A stretch of DNA of 64,000 nucleotides from Saccharomonospora piscinae (lineage in GTDB: Bacteria > Actinomycetota > Actinomycetes > Mycobacteriales > Pseudonocardiaceae), in contig NZ_VCEK01000002.1 of NCBI RefSeq assembly GCF_005862235.1, positions 62,001 through 126,000 on the forward strand, written 5' to 3'. The notes under the pieces are model-generated. The model was not told the origin of the DNA, made no database searches, and worked only from the letters and a program-made list of their open reading frames with translations. This document shows, piece by piece, positions 18,535 to 28,686 of this stretch. Position numbers and translations under genes: made by a program. How positions within the stretch are numbered: the first letter of the stretch is position 1; every line of letters starts with the position of its first letter.

Positions 18535-19482
18535 ATGTTCACCATCGGGGAGTTGTCCCGGAGGACCGGTCTGCCGGTCAAGACCATCCGGTTCTACTCC
18601 GACGAGGGTCTGCTGCCGCCCACCGACCGCACCCGCGCAGGGTACCGGCTCTATGACACGCGGGCGCTGGCCAGGCTCGAACTGGTCCGCACCCTGCGGG
18701 AACTGGGGATCGGGCTCGCGGAGATCCGCGCCGTGCTCGGGAGGGCGCGGCGGCTGCCCGAGCTGGCCGCCAAGCACGTCGAGGTGCTCGACGAGCAGAT
18801 CCACGTCCTGCGGACGCGGCGGGCGGTGCTGCGCGCGGTGATGAAGCGGCAATCGGAACCGGACGAGGTGAGGCTGATGAACAAACTGGCGGCGATGTCC
18901 GACGAACAGCGCAAGCGACTCGTCGACGATTTCTGGCACGAGGTCACCGACGGGCTCGACGTGAACCCGGAGTTCTACGACCGGATGCGGCAGGCGAAGC
19001 CGGAACTGCCCGACGATCCGACGCCGGAACAGCTGGAGGCGTGGATCGAGTTCGCGGAGCTGGTGCGGGACCCGGACTTCCGGGCGCTGATCCGCGGGAT
19101 GAGCGAGCAGCAGGCGGCGGGACGCGAGCGCGACGCCGACACCGGCGGTGACGGGTGGGCCGACGCCCTATCGCGGGCGCAGGCCCAGCGGTGGGGCGAG
19201 TGGAGCGGGCGGGCCCAGGCCGCGCTCGACGCGGGCACCCCGCCCGGCTCCGGCGAGGGCCGGGCACTGGCCGACGAGATCGCGCGGGAGGGCAGTGAGC
19301 CCGGCGAGTCCGACGGCCCGGCGCTGCGCCACTCGCTGGCCGACCGCATCGGGAGGGGAGCCGACGCCAGGGCCGAGCGTTACTGGCAGTTGCTCGCGAC
19401 GATCAACGGGTGGCCGCCGATCCCGGCGCGGGTTCCCGCGGCGCTGTGGATCGTCGAGGCCCTGCGAGCCTCGGCGGACTGA
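18535..19482 (+). CDS. MerR-family transcriptional regulator
   Basis: 315 residues. The winged helix-turn-helix begins MFTIGELSRRTGLPVKTIRF with the FYSDEGLLPPTDRTRAGYR wing, then a dimerising coiled coil (about 85-110) and a roughly 200-residue helical C-terminal region that may bind a ligand. No metal-binding Cys cluster is present, so a drug- or metabolite-responsive type is more likely than a metal sensor. ATG at 18535 follows a GGGGGCGAG ribosome site. It is the only plus-strand gene inside the pantothenate/folate block and looks inserted. Confidence 0.88.
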   Translation: MFTIGELSRRTGLPVKTIRFYSDEGLLPPTDRTRAGYRLYDTRALARLELVRTLRELGIGLAEIRAVLGRARRLPELAAKHVEVLDEQIHVLRTRRAVLRAVMKRQSEPDEVRLMNKLAAMSDEQRKRLVDDFWHEVTDGLDVNPEFYDRMRQAKPELPDDPTPEQLEAWIEFAELVRDPDFRALIRGMSEQQAAGRERDADTGGDGWADALSRAQAQRWGEWSGRAQAALDAGTPPGSGEGRALADEIAREGSEPGESDGPALRHSLADRIGRGADARAERYWQLLATINGWPPIPARVPAALWIVEALRASAD

Positions 19483-19986
19483 TCACCGGCGCCGTGCGAG
19501 CACCAGATCGTCGCGGCGGCGCACGGCGGCACGGTCGGCGGCGGGCAGCGCGGCCAGTAGGTCGGCCGCGCTGCCGCGCCCCGGTACCTCGGCCGCCGGA
19601 TCGATCTCCAGCCAGGGGATCAGCACGGTCGCCCGTTCGGGAGTACCGGGATGCGGCAACAGCAACTCGGGGTCGTCGGATCGGACGCCGTCGACGGTCA
19701 CCACGTCGACGTCCAGCGTGCGCGGTCCCCACCGCCGCTCGCGCACCCGCTCCGCCTCGCGCTCCAGCTCCTGCGCGGTGCGCAGCCACGCCCAGGCGTC
19801 CCGGCCCGGATCGTCGACGACACACACGGCGTTGAGGAAGTCCGGCTGGTCGGTCACGCCCCACGGCGCGGTCTCGTACACCGACGACACGGCCACCAGC
19901 GCGTCGCGCAGCCCGGTCACGGCGAGTCGCAGGTACTCCAGCCGGTCGCCCAGGTTCGATCCCAGCGACAGCACCGCACGGCTCAC
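19483..19986 (-). CDS. folK: Hydroxymethyldihydropterin pyrophosphokinase
   Basis: 167 residues. HPPK motifs: LSLGSNLGDR at the N-terminus, SSVYETAPWG, FLNAV, and the ATP/metal site RWGPRTLDVDVV. It transfers pyrophosphate to 6-hydroxymethyl-7,8-dihydropterin for FolP. The GTG start at 19986 follows GGGAGGGACGCG and is 13 bases after the folB stop. It is the last gene of the folE-folP-folB-folK string. Confidence 0.96.
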   Translation of the reverse strand: MSRAVLSLGSNLGDRLEYLRLAVTGLRDALVAVSSVYETAPWGVTDQPDFLNAVCVVDDPGRDAWAWLRTAQELEREAERVRERRWGPRTLDVDVVTVDGVRSDDPELLLPHPGTPERATVLIPWLEIDPAAEVPGRGSAADLLAALPAADRAAVRRRDDLVLARRR

Positions 19987-19999
19987 CGCGTCCCTCCCG

Positions 20000-20365
20000 T
20001 CACCGGTCGCGGCGCACGGTCACCGCCACGTCCGCGAACGTCAGCGGGATCGGCGCTGCGGGCTTGTGGACGGTGACCTCGGTGGCGGCGAGCCGGCGAT
20101 CGCGCATCACCTCGTCGGCGATCCGGCCCGCGACCGTCTCGATCAGGTCGTACGGCGGGCCCGCGACGATGTCGGCGGCCACCCGGGCGAGTTCGCCGTA
20201 GTCGACGGTCTCGGCGAGGTCGTCGGATGCCGCCGCTGCCGACGTGTCGAGCCACACCACGAGGTCGACCACGAACTCCTGGCCGTCACGCTTCTCGTGG
20301 TCGAACACTCCGTGCCTGCCCGTCACCCGCAGGCCGGTCAGCGTGATGCGGTCACCCCCGGGCAC
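20000..20365 (-). CDS. folB: Dihydroneopterin aldolase
   Basis: 121 residues, T-fold enzyme that converts dihydroneopterin to 6-hydroxymethyl-dihydropterin. [16 protein letters not shown] carries the conserved Glu region and the catalytic Lys is in VHKPAAP. Two in-frame GTG codons (20371, 20365) compete; GGAG lies immediately against the first and 6 bases from the second, so 20365 is chosen. The start overlaps the end of folP by 14 bases. Confidence 0.94.
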   Translation of the reverse strand: MPGGDRITLTGLRVTGRHGVFDHEKRDGQEFVVDLVVWLDTSAAAASDDLAETVDYGELARVAADIVAGPPYDLIETVAGRIADEVMRDRRLAATEVTVHKPAAPIPLTFADVAVTVRRDR

Positions 20366-21212
20366 GGCCACTCCGCCACGCCTCGGCGACCAGTACCGCG
20401 TCCAGCGACGCGCCGACGTCGTGGACGCGCACTCCCCACGCTCCCGCGGACGCCGCCAGGGCCGACACGGCCGCCGTCGCCACCTCGCGGCCCGACGGCG
20501 GCCTCGGCTCGCCCTCGGCGTCGGCCAGCAGCCGCCCGAGGAAACGTTTGCGGGACGCTCCCACCAGGACCGGGAACCCGAGCGAGCGCACCGCGTCGAG
20601 GCCGTGCAGCAGCGCCCAGTCGTGCTCGGCCAGCTTGGCGAAGCCCAGCCCGGGATCGAGCACCACGGCGTCCTCGCGCACACCCGCCGCCAGCGCCGCG
20701 TCCACCCGCGCGCTCAACTCGTCCCGGACCTCGGTCACCACGTCGTCGTAGGTCGCCAGTGCGGTCATGTCGCGGCTGTGACCGCGCCAGTGCATCAGAA
20801 TCCACGGCACGCCCGCGTCGGCGGCCACCTTCGCCATGTCGGGATCGGCGAGTCCGCCGGAGACGTCGTTGATGACGCGCGCACCGGCCTCCACCGCAGC
20901 GGCGGCGACGGCGGCACGGGTGGTGTCGACCGACAGCACGATGCCCTCGGCGGCCAGCGTCCTGATCACCGGGAGCACCCTGGCGAGTTCGGTCTCGGCG
21001 TCCACGCGCTCCGACCCCGGCCGCGTCGACTCGCCACCGACGTCGATCACATCGGCGCCCCTGCGCCAGATCGCGTGCGCGTGGGCGAGCGCGTCCTCCC
21101 TGCTCAGGTACCGTCCGCCGTCGGAGAACGAGTCGGGCGTGACGTTGAGAACCCCCATCACCGCACACCGTCCCGGAGCGGGCAGCAGCGGCGCGCCGGT
21201 ACCGGCGCTCAT
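20352..21212 (-). CDS. folP: Dihydropteroate synthase
   Basis: 286 residues, TIM-barrel target of sulfonamides. Motifs: [42 protein letters not shown] and the SRKRFLG phosphate loop. The ATG at 21212 overlaps the folE stop (ATGA), showing coupling. It joins p-aminobenzoate to the pterin made by FolK. Confidence 0.97.
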   Translation of the reverse strand: MSAGTGAPLLPAPGRCAVMGVLNVTPDSFSDGGRYLSREDALAHAHAIWRRGADVIDVGGESTRPGSERVDAETELARVLPVIRTLAAEGIVLSVDTTRAAVAAAAVEAGARVINDVSGGLADPDMAKVAADAGVPWILMHWRGHSRDMTALATYDDVVTEVRDELSARVDAALAAGVREDAVVLDPGLGFAKLAEHDWALLHGLDAVRSLGFPVLVGASRKRFLGRLLADAEGEPRPPSGREVATAAVSALAASAGAWGVRVHDVGASLDAVLVAEAWRSGRARG

Positions 21213-21853
21213 CGACGCCCCTTGATGAGGTCCAGTGCCTCGGCCCGCGACGACGCCGACGTCTGGAGCAGCCCGCGCACCGCCGAGGTCGTGGTGCGGG
21301 CACCGGGCTTGCGCACCCCACGCATGGCCATGCAGAGATGCTCAGCCTCGACCACGACGATCACACCCCTCGGCCGCAGCTTGCGGTTGAGTGCGTCCGC
21401 GACCTGCGAGGTGAGCCGCTCCTGGACCTGCGGGCGCTTGGCGTACAGGTCGACGAGCCGCGCCAGTTTCGACAGGCCGGTGACCTTGCCCTGCCCGTTC
21501 GGGATGTAGCCGACGTGGGCGACGCCGTGGAACGGGGTGAGGTGGTGTTCGCACAGGCTGTACATCGGGATGTCGGTCACGAGGACCAGTTCCTCGTGGC
21601 TCTCGTCGAACGTCCGGTCCAGCACGTGGTCCGGGTCGCTGTAGAGCCCGGCGAACATCTCCCGGTACGCGCGGGCGACCCGCCCCGGCGTCTCCCGCAG
21701 CCCGTCCCGCTCCGGGTCCTCGCCACAGGCGAGCAGCAACTCGCGGATCGCGTGCTCGGCCCTCGCCTGGTCGAACACGGCGTGACCGGTTCTCGGGAGT
21801 TCCGCGTCGACCTCGAGCGGGGAGTGGCCGTTGCCCGTCACGTCGCCCGTCAC
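21209..21853 (-). CDS. folE: GTP cyclohydrolase I
   Basis: 214 residues; first step of folate synthesis. Zinc ligands appear in [10 protein letters not shown] and [24 protein letters not shown] is the family signature. GTG at 21853 is used because AAGGGG lies upstream; GTG at 21841 is an alternative. It starts 19 bases after the ftsH stop, so ftsH and the fol genes are probably co-transcribed, as in mycobacteria. Confidence 0.96.
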   Translation of the reverse strand: MTGDVTGNGHSPLEVDAELPRTGHAVFDQARAEHAIRELLLACGEDPERDGLRETPGRVARAYREMFAGLYSDPDHVLDRTFDESHEELVLVTDIPMYSLCEHHLTPFHGVAHVGYIPNGQGKVTGLSKLARLVDLYAKRPQVQERLTSQVADALNRKLRPRGVIVVVEAEHLCMAMRGVRKPGARTTTSAVRGLLQTSASSRAEALDLIKGRR

Positions 21854-21872
21854 CTCACTGACCCCTTGCCGA

Positions 21873-24314
21873 TCACGACGGCTCGCGGCCGTTGTCCTGA
21901 TCGTTCTCGTCGTCCCGCGGTCGTGTCCGCTCGCCACCTGCCTGCCGGTCCGGCTGCCCCGCGGGCTGGTCGCGCCAGGGATAGCCGCGGTTGCCGCTCG
22001 GCTGCGTCGCCGGCGTCCACCCCGGAGGGGCACCGTAGTGGGGCGGGCCGTTGCTGGTGCCGCCTGAGTCCGGCCCGCCACGGTCCGGTGTCCAGGACTT
22101 CGCGCCGCCGTTGGTCCGGGGACTGCCGTTGGACGGCCGGTCGCCGGAGGGCCCGGAAGGCGGGGCGTACGGGTTGTACGTCGAGGAGGTGGCCGGGGGC
22201 TCCGGTGACGTGTGCGGTGGGCCGCCGGGCAGATCGTTGCCACCCGGCGCCGTGCCGACCGGGGTCGGCTCCGGCTCGGGCGCGTCCGACGGCTCCGGGG
22301 ATTCCGGGGACTCCGGCGACTCCGGCGACGTGGTCGCCTCGTCCTCGTCCTCGGCGTCCGGGGGCCACGGCTCGCCACGCTCTAACGCCAGCTCCCGCGG
22401 CGTCTTGATGGGCGGCTTGCTCGACGGCAACCGTTCCCCGAACTCGTTGAACGTGGTGATGCGCGGGCGCTTCTCGACGGACTCGAAGACCCGTTCCAGG
22501 TCCCGGCGCTGGAGGGTCTCCTTCTCCAGCACCTCCATCACGAGGTCGTCGAGCACGTCGCGGTAGGCGGTGAGTACCTCCCACGCCTCGGTGTGCGCGG
22601 TCTCGATGAGCTTGCGCACCTCTTCGTCGATCTCGTGCGCGACCTCGAGCGAGTAGTCCGGCTGCCTGCCCGCCGAGCGGCCCAGGAACGGGTCGCCGTG
22701 CTCCTGGCCGTACTTGACCGCACCCAGGCGCGGGGACATGCCGTACTCGGTCACCATCGCCTTGGCGATCTTGGTGGCCTGCTCGATGTCGGACGACGCG
22801 CCCGTGGTGGGCTCGTGGAAGACGAGTTCCTCCGCCGCGCGGCCACCCATCGCGAACACGAGCCTGCCGATCATCTCGGAGCGCGTCATGAGCTGCTTGT
22901 CGTCCTCGGGAACGACCAGCGCGTGACCGCCCGTCCTGCCGCGCGGCAGGATCGTGAGCTTGTAGACGGGCTCGATGTCGGGCATCGCCCACGCGGCGAG
23001 CGCGTGCCCGCCCTCGTGGTACGCGGTGATCTTGCGTTCGTGCTCGGAGATGATCCGGCTCTTGCGGGCGGGACCGCCGATCACGCGGTCGACCGACTCC
23101 TCCAGCGCCGCGTCGGTGATGACCGACCCGTGCTGCCGCGCCGTCAACAGCGCGGCCTCGTTGATCACGTTGGCGAGGTCGGCACCCGACATCCCCACCG
23201 TGCGCTTGGCCAGCGCGTCCAGGTCGCTGTTCTCGGCCAGCGGCTTGCCCTTGGAGTGCACCTCCAGGATCGCCTTGCGGCCACGCAGGTCCGGCGCGGA
23301 CACCGGGATCTGGCGGTCGAACCGGCCGGGCCGCAGCAGCGCCGGGTCCAGGATGTCGGGCCGGTTGGTGGCCGCGATCAGGATGATGCCGCCGCGCGAG
23401 TCGAAGCCGTCCATCTCGACGAGCAGCTGGTTCAGCGTCTGCTCGCGCTCGTCGTGCCCGCCACCGAGTCCCGCGCCGCGCTGCCGCCCCACCGCGTCGA
23501 TCTCGTCGACGAAGATGATGCACGGCGCGTTCTGCTTCGCCTGCTCGAACAGGTCGCGCACACGCGACGCGCCGACACCGACGAACATCTCCACGAAGTC
23601 GGACCCGGAGATCGTGTAGAACGGCACCCCGGCCTCACCGGCGACGGCGCGCGCCAGCAGCGTCTTACCGGTACCGGGCGGGCCGTAGAGCAGGACGCCC
23701 TTGGGGATCTTCGCGCCCAGCGCCTGGTACCGCGCCGGGCTCTGCAGGAAGTCCTTGATCTCGTGCAGTTCCTCGACGGCCTCGTTGGCGCCGGCGACGT
23801 CGGTGAAGGTCGTGGTCGGCATGTCCTTGTTGAGCTGCTTGGCCTTGGACTTGCCGAAGTTCAGGACGCGGTTGCCGCCGCCCTGCGCGCTGTTCATCAT
23901 CCACATCAGGAGCAGGACCAGCAGCCCCAGCGGGATCATGTAGATCAGCAGCTGGCTGAAGAAGCTCTCCTGCGTGACCGTGGTGTTGAACCGGACGTCC
24001 TGCTGCTCCGTACCCGCGTTGAGTAGCTGGTTGTACAGCTGGTCGGAGGCACCGGCGGGGAACTTGGTGATGACCTGCTCGACCTGCTGCCCCTCGACGC
24101 CGATGGAGTCGCCCAGCTGCAGCTTGAGCTGTTGTTCCCGGTCCTCGAGGGTCGCCTCGGAGACGTTGCCGGAGCGGATCTGCTCGATGGCCTGCGACGT
24201 GGGTATCTCGGTGAAACCGCGGTCGCTGTCGGCGAGGGTGCTGATACCGAAGTAGAGCAGCAGAGCCACGAGTATCCACAGCAGTGGGTTCTTGAGCAGG
24301 CGCTTGCGGTCCAT
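21873..24314 (-). CDS. ftsH: ATP-dependent zinc metalloprotease FtsH
   Basis: 813 residues, membrane-anchored AAA+ protease that removes damaged membrane and regulatory proteins. Two membrane helices (about residues 10-28 and 118-138) flank the extracytoplasmic domain; Walker A GPPGTGKT, Walker [12 protein letters not shown], the SRH region and protease motif HEGGH follow. The last about 170 residues are disordered and Pro/Gly/Ser-rich, including a short SPESPESPE repeat encoded by imperfect 9-bp DNA repeats near 22290-22330. Long tails are common in actinobacterial FtsH but vary. Confidence 0.97.
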   Translation of the reverse strand: MDRKRLLKNPLLWILVALLLYFGISTLADSDRGFTEIPTSQAIEQIRSGNVSEATLEDREQQLKLQLGDSIGVEGQQVEQVITKFPAGASDQLYNQLLNAGTEQQDVRFNTTVTQESFFSQLLIYMIPLGLLVLLLMWMMNSAQGGGNRVLNFGKSKAKQLNKDMPTTTFTDVAGANEAVEELHEIKDFLQSPARYQALGAKIPKGVLLYGPPGTGKTLLARAVAGEAGVPFYTISGSDFVEMFVGVGASRVRDLFEQAKQNAPCIIFVDEIDAVGRQRGAGLGGGHDEREQTLNQLLVEMDGFDSRGGIILIAATNRPDILDPALLRPGRFDRQIPVSAPDLRGRKAILEVHSKGKPLAENSDLDALAKRTVGMSGADLANVINEAALLTARQHGSVITDAALEESVDRVIGGPARKSRIISEHERKITAYHEGGHALAAWAMPDIEPVYKLTILPRGRTGGHALVVPEDDKQLMTRSEMIGRLVFAMGGRAAEELVFHEPTTGASSDIEQATKIAKAMVTEYGMSPRLGAVKYGQEHGDPFLGRSAGRQPDYSLEVAHEIDEEVRKLIETAHTEAWEVLTAYRDVLDDLVMEVLEKETLQRRDLERVFESVEKRPRITTFNEFGERLPSSKPPIKTPRELALERGEPWPPDAEDEDEATTSPESPESPESPEPSDAPEPEPTPVGTAPGGNDLPGGPPHTSPEPPATSSTYNPYAPPSGPSGDRPSNGSPRTNGGAKSWTPDRGGPDSGGTSNGPPHYGAPPGWTPATQPSGNRGYPWRDQPAGQPDRQAGGERTRPRDDENDQDNGREPS

Positions 24315-24540
24315 GCGATCCGGCCGTGGTGGCCTCGACCCTCCCTGGCTAGGCGGTGGGTGGTGACGTCCGCCGTCGCGGTGTCGACACGTGCACAGGT
24401 GCTACGGAGTTCCCGGCGTTCCCAAAGTTCACCGTCCCACCAGCGTACCGCCCGGCTTCCGTGAGCTGCCCGGCGATCCTGACATGCTGTCACTGTCAAC
24501 GGCCGAGGTCGTCACCGTGTTCCCCACCTGCGGTGACCGC

Positions 24541-25305
24541 TCAGCGCGTGACCTCGGAGAGTAACTCCCCGAGCCGGTTCCGGAGCGTCTTCGCGTCCGC
24601 CGGGGCGACCGTCACCCACTCGCGGCCGTCGGGTCCCGTGCGGGACAGGCTGAGATAGCGGCCCGAGGCGGTGTCGAACCAGGCCAGCACCGCGGAACGG
24701 CGCTTGCTTCCCAGCTCGTCGCGGCTGTTCGCGGCCAGCTGACCACCCCGCAGCCGGGGCTGGGCGATCAACTGCGCGTACGCCTCGGCCGGGTCGTGCG
24801 CACGGTCGGCCAGGCCACCACGCTTGCGCGGCGACTCCGCCGCCCCGCTGCGCGCGGGCGCGATGCGCAGAGCCGAGTCCAGCGGCAACGTGATGGACGC
24901 CTCGGTACCGCGCGCGGCCGACGGCAGCAGATCGACGATCGCCGAGGCGAGCCCGTCCGCGTACGCGGAGCGCAGCCAGATCCCGTCCGCGTTCTGCACC
25001 GCGAGCACGGCCTGCGCGCCGTCGGCGGCGGCCAGCGCCGACACCGGCTGCTGCCGGAACTCAGGTATGTGGAGCGCATCGATGCTGACCGAGGGCCGGG
25101 CCAGCACCCGCAGCCAGTCCCCCACGGGCGAGGCGTCGATGTTCCGCGCGGCCAGTTCGGTGTGAACCCTGCGGCGCAACGCGGCCCGCTCGTCCTCGGA
25201 CGCCCCGTGCGACGGGACGGACAACGGGTACGGCAGCTCACCGACGCCCGCTTCCTCCCACAGGAGGTCGAAGGCGACGGGTGTGAAGAACTCCTGCGCG
25301 GACAC
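24541..25305 (-). CDS. EspG-like ESX secretion-associated protein (copy 1)
   Basis: 254 residues. It resembles actinobacterial EspG-family chaperones, which bind PE-PPE heterodimers in the cytosol and deliver them to the type VII secretion ATPase. The N-terminal DLLWEEAGVGELPYPL and C-terminal LAWFDTASGRYLSL align by eye with the second copy next door. GTG at 25305 is chosen over a GTG at 25368 because GGGGGAG precedes it and the N-terminus then matches the paralogue. Confidence 0.8.
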   Translation of the reverse strand: MSAQEFFTPVAFDLLWEEAGVGELPYPLSVPSHGASEDERAALRRRVHTELAARNIDASPVGDWLRVLARPSVSIDALHIPEFRQQPVSALAAADGAQAVLAVQNADGIWLRSAYADGLASAIVDLLPSAARGTEASITLPLDSALRIAPARSGAAESPRKRGGLADRAHDPAEAYAQLIAQPRLRGGQLAANSRDELGSKRRSAVLAWFDTASGRYLSLSRTGPDGREWVTVAPADAKTLRNRLGELLSEVTR

Positions 25306-25372
25306 GATCTCCCCCAGGTTGCTGTCGCGGTGGTTCCAGGCGGTGGGCCACCGCAGGATAGCCGTCACAACG

Positions 25373-26164
25373 TCACAGCCGTGCGGTCGTGGCCTCGGCG
25401 GCCGAGGACACCATCTCCGAGAGCCGGTGTCGCAGGGTGGGCGCGTCGGCCGGGGCGATCACGATCCAGTCGCGGCCGTCGGAGCCCCGGCTGGCCTGCG
25501 TGAGGTAGCGACCGGTCTCGGTGTCGAACCAGCTCAGCACCGGCGACCGGCCCTTGGCCCCCGAGCGATTCCGCGCGTTGGCGCCGAGCTGCCCACCGCG
25601 TTCGCGGTTCTGCGCGTGCAGGCGGGCCAGTGCCTTGCGGTCGGAGTCGGCCCGCGCCGTGCTGCCGTCGGACGTGGCGGGCCGCCGCTGCATGAAGTCG
25701 GCCCCTGGCCCGGCCAGCAACTGCTCCAGGGGCACGGTGATGGACTGCTCGCGGCCTCGCTCCGCAGGAGGGAGCTGGCCCACGATGGCGCTCACCAGGC
25801 CGTCCGCGGGGACCCGTTCCAGCCACACCGTGCCGGCCTCCTGCACCAACAGCACCCCGTGCTCGCCCACGGCCGCGGCCACCGCCATCCTCGGCTGGGC
25901 ACCCGGCGCCCCGATGAACACGGAATCCAGGCTCAGCTCTGCGGCGGCGAGCACCCCGAGCGTGTCCTCGACGTGGGGTTGCGGCCTGCCGTCACCGTCC
26001 ACGAGTCCGCGCGAGGCCAGTTCGGTGAGCACCCGGGCCCGGAGCGCCGCACGTTCCTCCAGCGTGTCGCCGTGAGAGCGCACCGTGATCGGGTACGGCA
26101 GCTCACCGAGGTTGCCCGACTCCCAGAGGAAGTCGAGCTCCACCTCGGTGAGCCGTTCGCGCAC
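25373..26164 (-). CDS. EspG-like ESX secretion-associated protein (copy 2)
   Basis: 263 residues, paralogue of the gene just downstream; shared landmarks are LDFLWESGNLGELPYPITV, the PADGLVSAIVGQLP block and LSWFDTETGRYLTQ. Likely a chaperone for the PE/PPE-like pair encoded directly upstream, from which it is separated by 3 bases. The start is GTG. The two copies have diverged well beyond recent duplication, so they may serve different substrates. Confidence 0.82.
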   Translation of the reverse strand: MRERLTEVELDFLWESGNLGELPYPITVRSHGDTLEERAALRARVLTELASRGLVDGDGRPQPHVEDTLGVLAAAELSLDSVFIGAPGAQPRMAVAAAVGEHGVLLVQEAGTVWLERVPADGLVSAIVGQLPPAERGREQSITVPLEQLLAGPGADFMQRRPATSDGSTARADSDRKALARLHAQNRERGGQLGANARNRSGAKGRSPVLSWFDTETGRYLTQASRGSDGRDWIVIAPADAPTLRHRLSEMVSSAAEATTARL

Positions 26165-26167
26165 CTG

Positions 26168-27589
26168 TTAACGCCCTTCGTCGTCGGGGCCCCACGCGCC
26201 CAGCACCGGCGGCGCGGCGGACTCGGTGGCTCCGAAGGTGGCGTCGGGGTCGGGCTCGATCAGGAAGGACGCGTGCGTGTGCTCCTTCTCCTCCTCCTGC
26301 TGCCTGCCCGCGGCGGCCCCGGCACCCATTCCCATGGGCCCGCCGGCCGGAGCGGGCTGGCCTCCGCCGACGACACCGCCGGGGGACGAGACCGGCGCCT
26401 GGTTCTGCACGGGAGCCGCGTTGGTGGGCGCTGCCGCGGCACTGCCGGTCTCGTTGGCCGAGGCCACGGTCTCGGCGCCCTCGGTGGACTTCTTCGAGCC
26501 ACTGCGCTTACCCGACGACAGCGACCGGGCGCCCGCGTAGCCGAGCGCACCGCCTGCCGCGGCGGCGCCGAGCGACTGGCCCACGTTGAGGCCACCCCCG
26601 CCGCCGGCGGCGGGGGCAGGCGCGGACCCCGAACCGGCACCCGCGGCGGTTCCCGCAGCGGCGGACACACTGTGCGGACGGGCACCCTGAGCACCGTCGG
26701 TGCCTCCCGCGACGGCGTCGGTGCCGCCCGCCACGACGGCGGGCGCCCCGGCTCCGGGAGCGACACTGCCCATGCCGGTGCCGGAGACGCCGAAGGTGCC
26801 CATGGCCCCGAGCCTGCCCGCCTCCACGGAGGCGCCCCCGTCCAGCGGCTTGAGCCCCAGCGACTCGGGACCGAAGCTCGGGGTCGTGCCGTCGATCTGC
26901 GACAGCTCCTCGGTGTAGGCCTCAAGGAACGCGATCTGCTGGGCCTTCACCTCCTGGGAGGCGTCGTGCTGCTCCTTGAGGTCCTTGATCATGGCGGCGG
27001 GTCCGCCCGACAGCATCGCCGCGGTCTCGGCGCCGGGGTCGAACTCCTTCGGCTCCGGCATCGACTTGAGCTTCGACGCGGCGGCGGCCTGCTGCGCGAG
27101 CCGGTCCTGCATCGTGCGCGCCGCCTCCGACGCCTGCGCGCTGGAGTTGGCGATTCCCACGAGCGATCCCTGCGCCGCGCCCGCGCCCTCACCGATCCAC
27201 GCCGAACCGAGTTCGGAGATCGCGTTGTAGAGGTCGTCGGCGAGGCGCGTCAGCTCGCCACCGTGGCGTCCCCAGGTCTGCCCGAGCTCCTCGGCGGTGC
27301 CGGGCTCGTTGTTGACCGTGCCGAAGGCGTAGAGCCGTTCGCTCTCGTTGGCCGCCCAGTTCGGGCGCGACCCGATCGCCCGGTCGACGCCGTAGTCGAA
27401 GCCGTCCGCGCGGCCCCTTGCGCGCGCCACGATGTCGGCGACCTCGGCGCCCTCCCGCCGCATGACCGCGTCGGTGTTCACCGGCGCCGACCCCATGTCG
27501 TAGCCACCGCCGGGTCCCGCGGCGCCGGTGGCACCGGTGGTCGCCGTCGACTCGGTGGTTCCGCTGTCGCCGCTTCTGTCCGAGTACAT
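26168..27589 (-). CDS. PPE-like type VII secretion substrate
   Basis: 473 residues. The N-terminal about 220 are helical with a W-x-G turn at W131-I-G133, as in WXG100/PPE proteins. The rest is Gly/Ala/Pro-rich low complexity, with a Glu-rich patch (RQQEEEKEH) near the C-terminus. A ribosome site AGGAGGGGG precedes the ATG. Together with the YxxxD/E protein just upstream it looks like a PE/PPE-type secreted pair. No ESX ATPase or EccB-E genes are nearby, so export must depend on a system elsewhere. Confidence 0.72.
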   Translation of the reverse strand: MYSDRSGDSGTTESTATTGATGAAGPGGGYDMGSAPVNTDAVMRREGAEVADIVARARGRADGFDYGVDRAIGSRPNWAANESERLYAFGTVNNEPGTAEELGQTWGRHGGELTRLADDLYNAISELGSAWIGEGAGAAQGSLVGIANSSAQASEAARTMQDRLAQQAAAASKLKSMPEPKEFDPGAETAAMLSGGPAAMIKDLKEQHDASQEVKAQQIAFLEAYTEELSQIDGTTPSFGPESLGLKPLDGGASVEAGRLGAMGTFGVSGTGMGSVAPGAGAPAVVAGGTDAVAGGTDGAQGARPHSVSAAAGTAAGAGSGSAPAPAAGGGGGLNVGQSLGAAAAGGALGYAGARSLSSGKRSGSKKSTEGAETVASANETGSAAAAPTNAAPVQNQAPVSSPGGVVGGGQPAPAGGPMGMGAGAAAGRQQEEEKEHTHASFLIEPDPDATFGATESAAPPVLGAWGPDDEGR

Positions 27590-27608
27590 TCCGTATCCCC
27601 CTCCTGGC

Positions 27609-27977
27609 TCAGAGCTGCCCGGTGAACGACTCGGCGCTCGACGCGTCGAAGTCCTCGTAGCGGCTCATCGCCGTGAGGATCGCGTGCTCGGCCTGGTCGT
27701 ACTGCGTGTACAGGTTGCGCAGTGCCTGCGCGTACGAGTCGCCCATCCCGGCGGCGCGATCCGCGAACTTGGTCGCGATGGCCTCCCCGACCGGATTGGC
27801 CCCCAGCTTCGGTGAGACCGCGAGGAAACCGGTGTTGTCCAGCAGAGCCGCGACCGCGTCCTTACCGGTACGGATCTTGGCCAGCACGGCCTGCGCGGCG
27901 TCCGGCTCGATTCCGACCTGTCCCTGCGCCGCTGCGGCGCGGAAGGCGGCGGCGTCCGCATAGCTGCTGTTCGGCAT
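27609..27977 (-). CDS. PE-like small helical protein with YxxxD/E secretion motif
   Basis: 122 residues, all-helical appearance. Two overlapping secretion motifs are visible: Y90-TQY-D94 and Y93-DQA-E97. This motif directs type VII export of PE, EspB and EsxB-like proteins. It is the first gene of the cluster PE-like/PPE-like/EspG/EspG. ATG at 27977 has AGGAG 9 bases upstream. The assignment as a PE-type partner is an inference from motif and position, not from clear PE-domain identity. Confidence 0.65.
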   Translation of the reverse strand: MPNSSYADAAAFRAAAAQGQVGIEPDAAQAVLAKIRTGKDAVAALLDNTGFLAVSPKLGANPVGEAIATKFADRAAGMGDSYAQALRNLYTQYDQAEHAILTAMSRYEDFDASSAESFTGQL

Positions 27978-28128
27978 GTGTTCGCTCTCCTGTCCCCAGC
28001 ACAACCCGATTCGGCTCAGCGCCCTGCGATCTTCGCTAAGGTTAACGCACCCGAGGTACCGCTACGACGGCTTCTCGCCGGTTCGGGTTCCGTTTTCGCG
28101 GAAAGTCTTCGCGGGCGACGCCGGACCG

Positions 28129-28683
28129 TTACGAGGAGTAGACCCGGGGGTCCAGCGTTCCGATGAACGGCAGGTCGCGGTAACGCTCCGCGTAGTCGAG
28201 GCCGTAGCCCACGACGAACTCGTTCGGGATGTCGAAGCCGACGTAGCGGACCGGGACCTCCACCTTCACGGCCTCGCGCTTGCGCAACAACGACACCACG
28301 TTGAGCGACGCCGGGTTGCGGCTGGCGAGATTCTTCAGCAGCCAGGACAGCGTCAGGCCGGAGTCCACGATGTCCTCGACGATGAGCACGTCACGGCCCG
28401 CGATGTCGCGGTCGAGGTCCTTGAGGATGCGCACGACGCCCGAGGACGAGGTGGACGAGCCGTAGGAGGACACGGCCATGAACTCCAGCTGTGCCGGAAT
28501 CGGGAGGGCACGCGCGAAGTCCGTCACGAACATGATCGCGCCCTTGAGGACGCAGACGAGGACGAGATCGGACGACACCCGCTCTGCGGGGTAGTCGGCG
28601 GCGACCTTCTCGGCCAGCTCGGCGACCTTGTCCTTGATCTGCTCCTCGCTGATCAGCTCGGAGGCGATGTCGCCGTCGTACAC
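28129..28683 (-). CDS. hpt: Hypoxanthine phosphoribosyltransferase
   Basis: 184 residues; purine salvage of hypoxanthine and guanine to IMP and GMP. The PRPP loop [14 protein letters not shown] is intact, with the flexible-loop SSYGSST segment and C-terminal [19 protein letters not shown] start, 3 bases past the tilS stop; the tilS-hpt pair is conserved in actinobacteria. Confidence 0.96.
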   Translation of the reverse strand: MYDGDIASELISEEQIKDKVAELAEKVAADYPAERVSSDLVLVCVLKGAIMFVTDFARALPIPAQLEFMAVSSYGSSTSSSGVVRILKDLDRDIAGRDVLIVEDIVDSGLTLSWLLKNLASRNPASLNVVSLLRKREAVKVEVPVRYVGFDIPNEFVVGYGLDYAERYRDLPFIGTLDPRVYSS

Positions 28684-28686
28684 GGG

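Noticed and set aside
24494-24499. TTGACA-perfect -35 hexamer upstream of ftsH
   Set aside because: No -10-like sequence lies 16-19 bases downstream on the minus strand, so no promoter is called.
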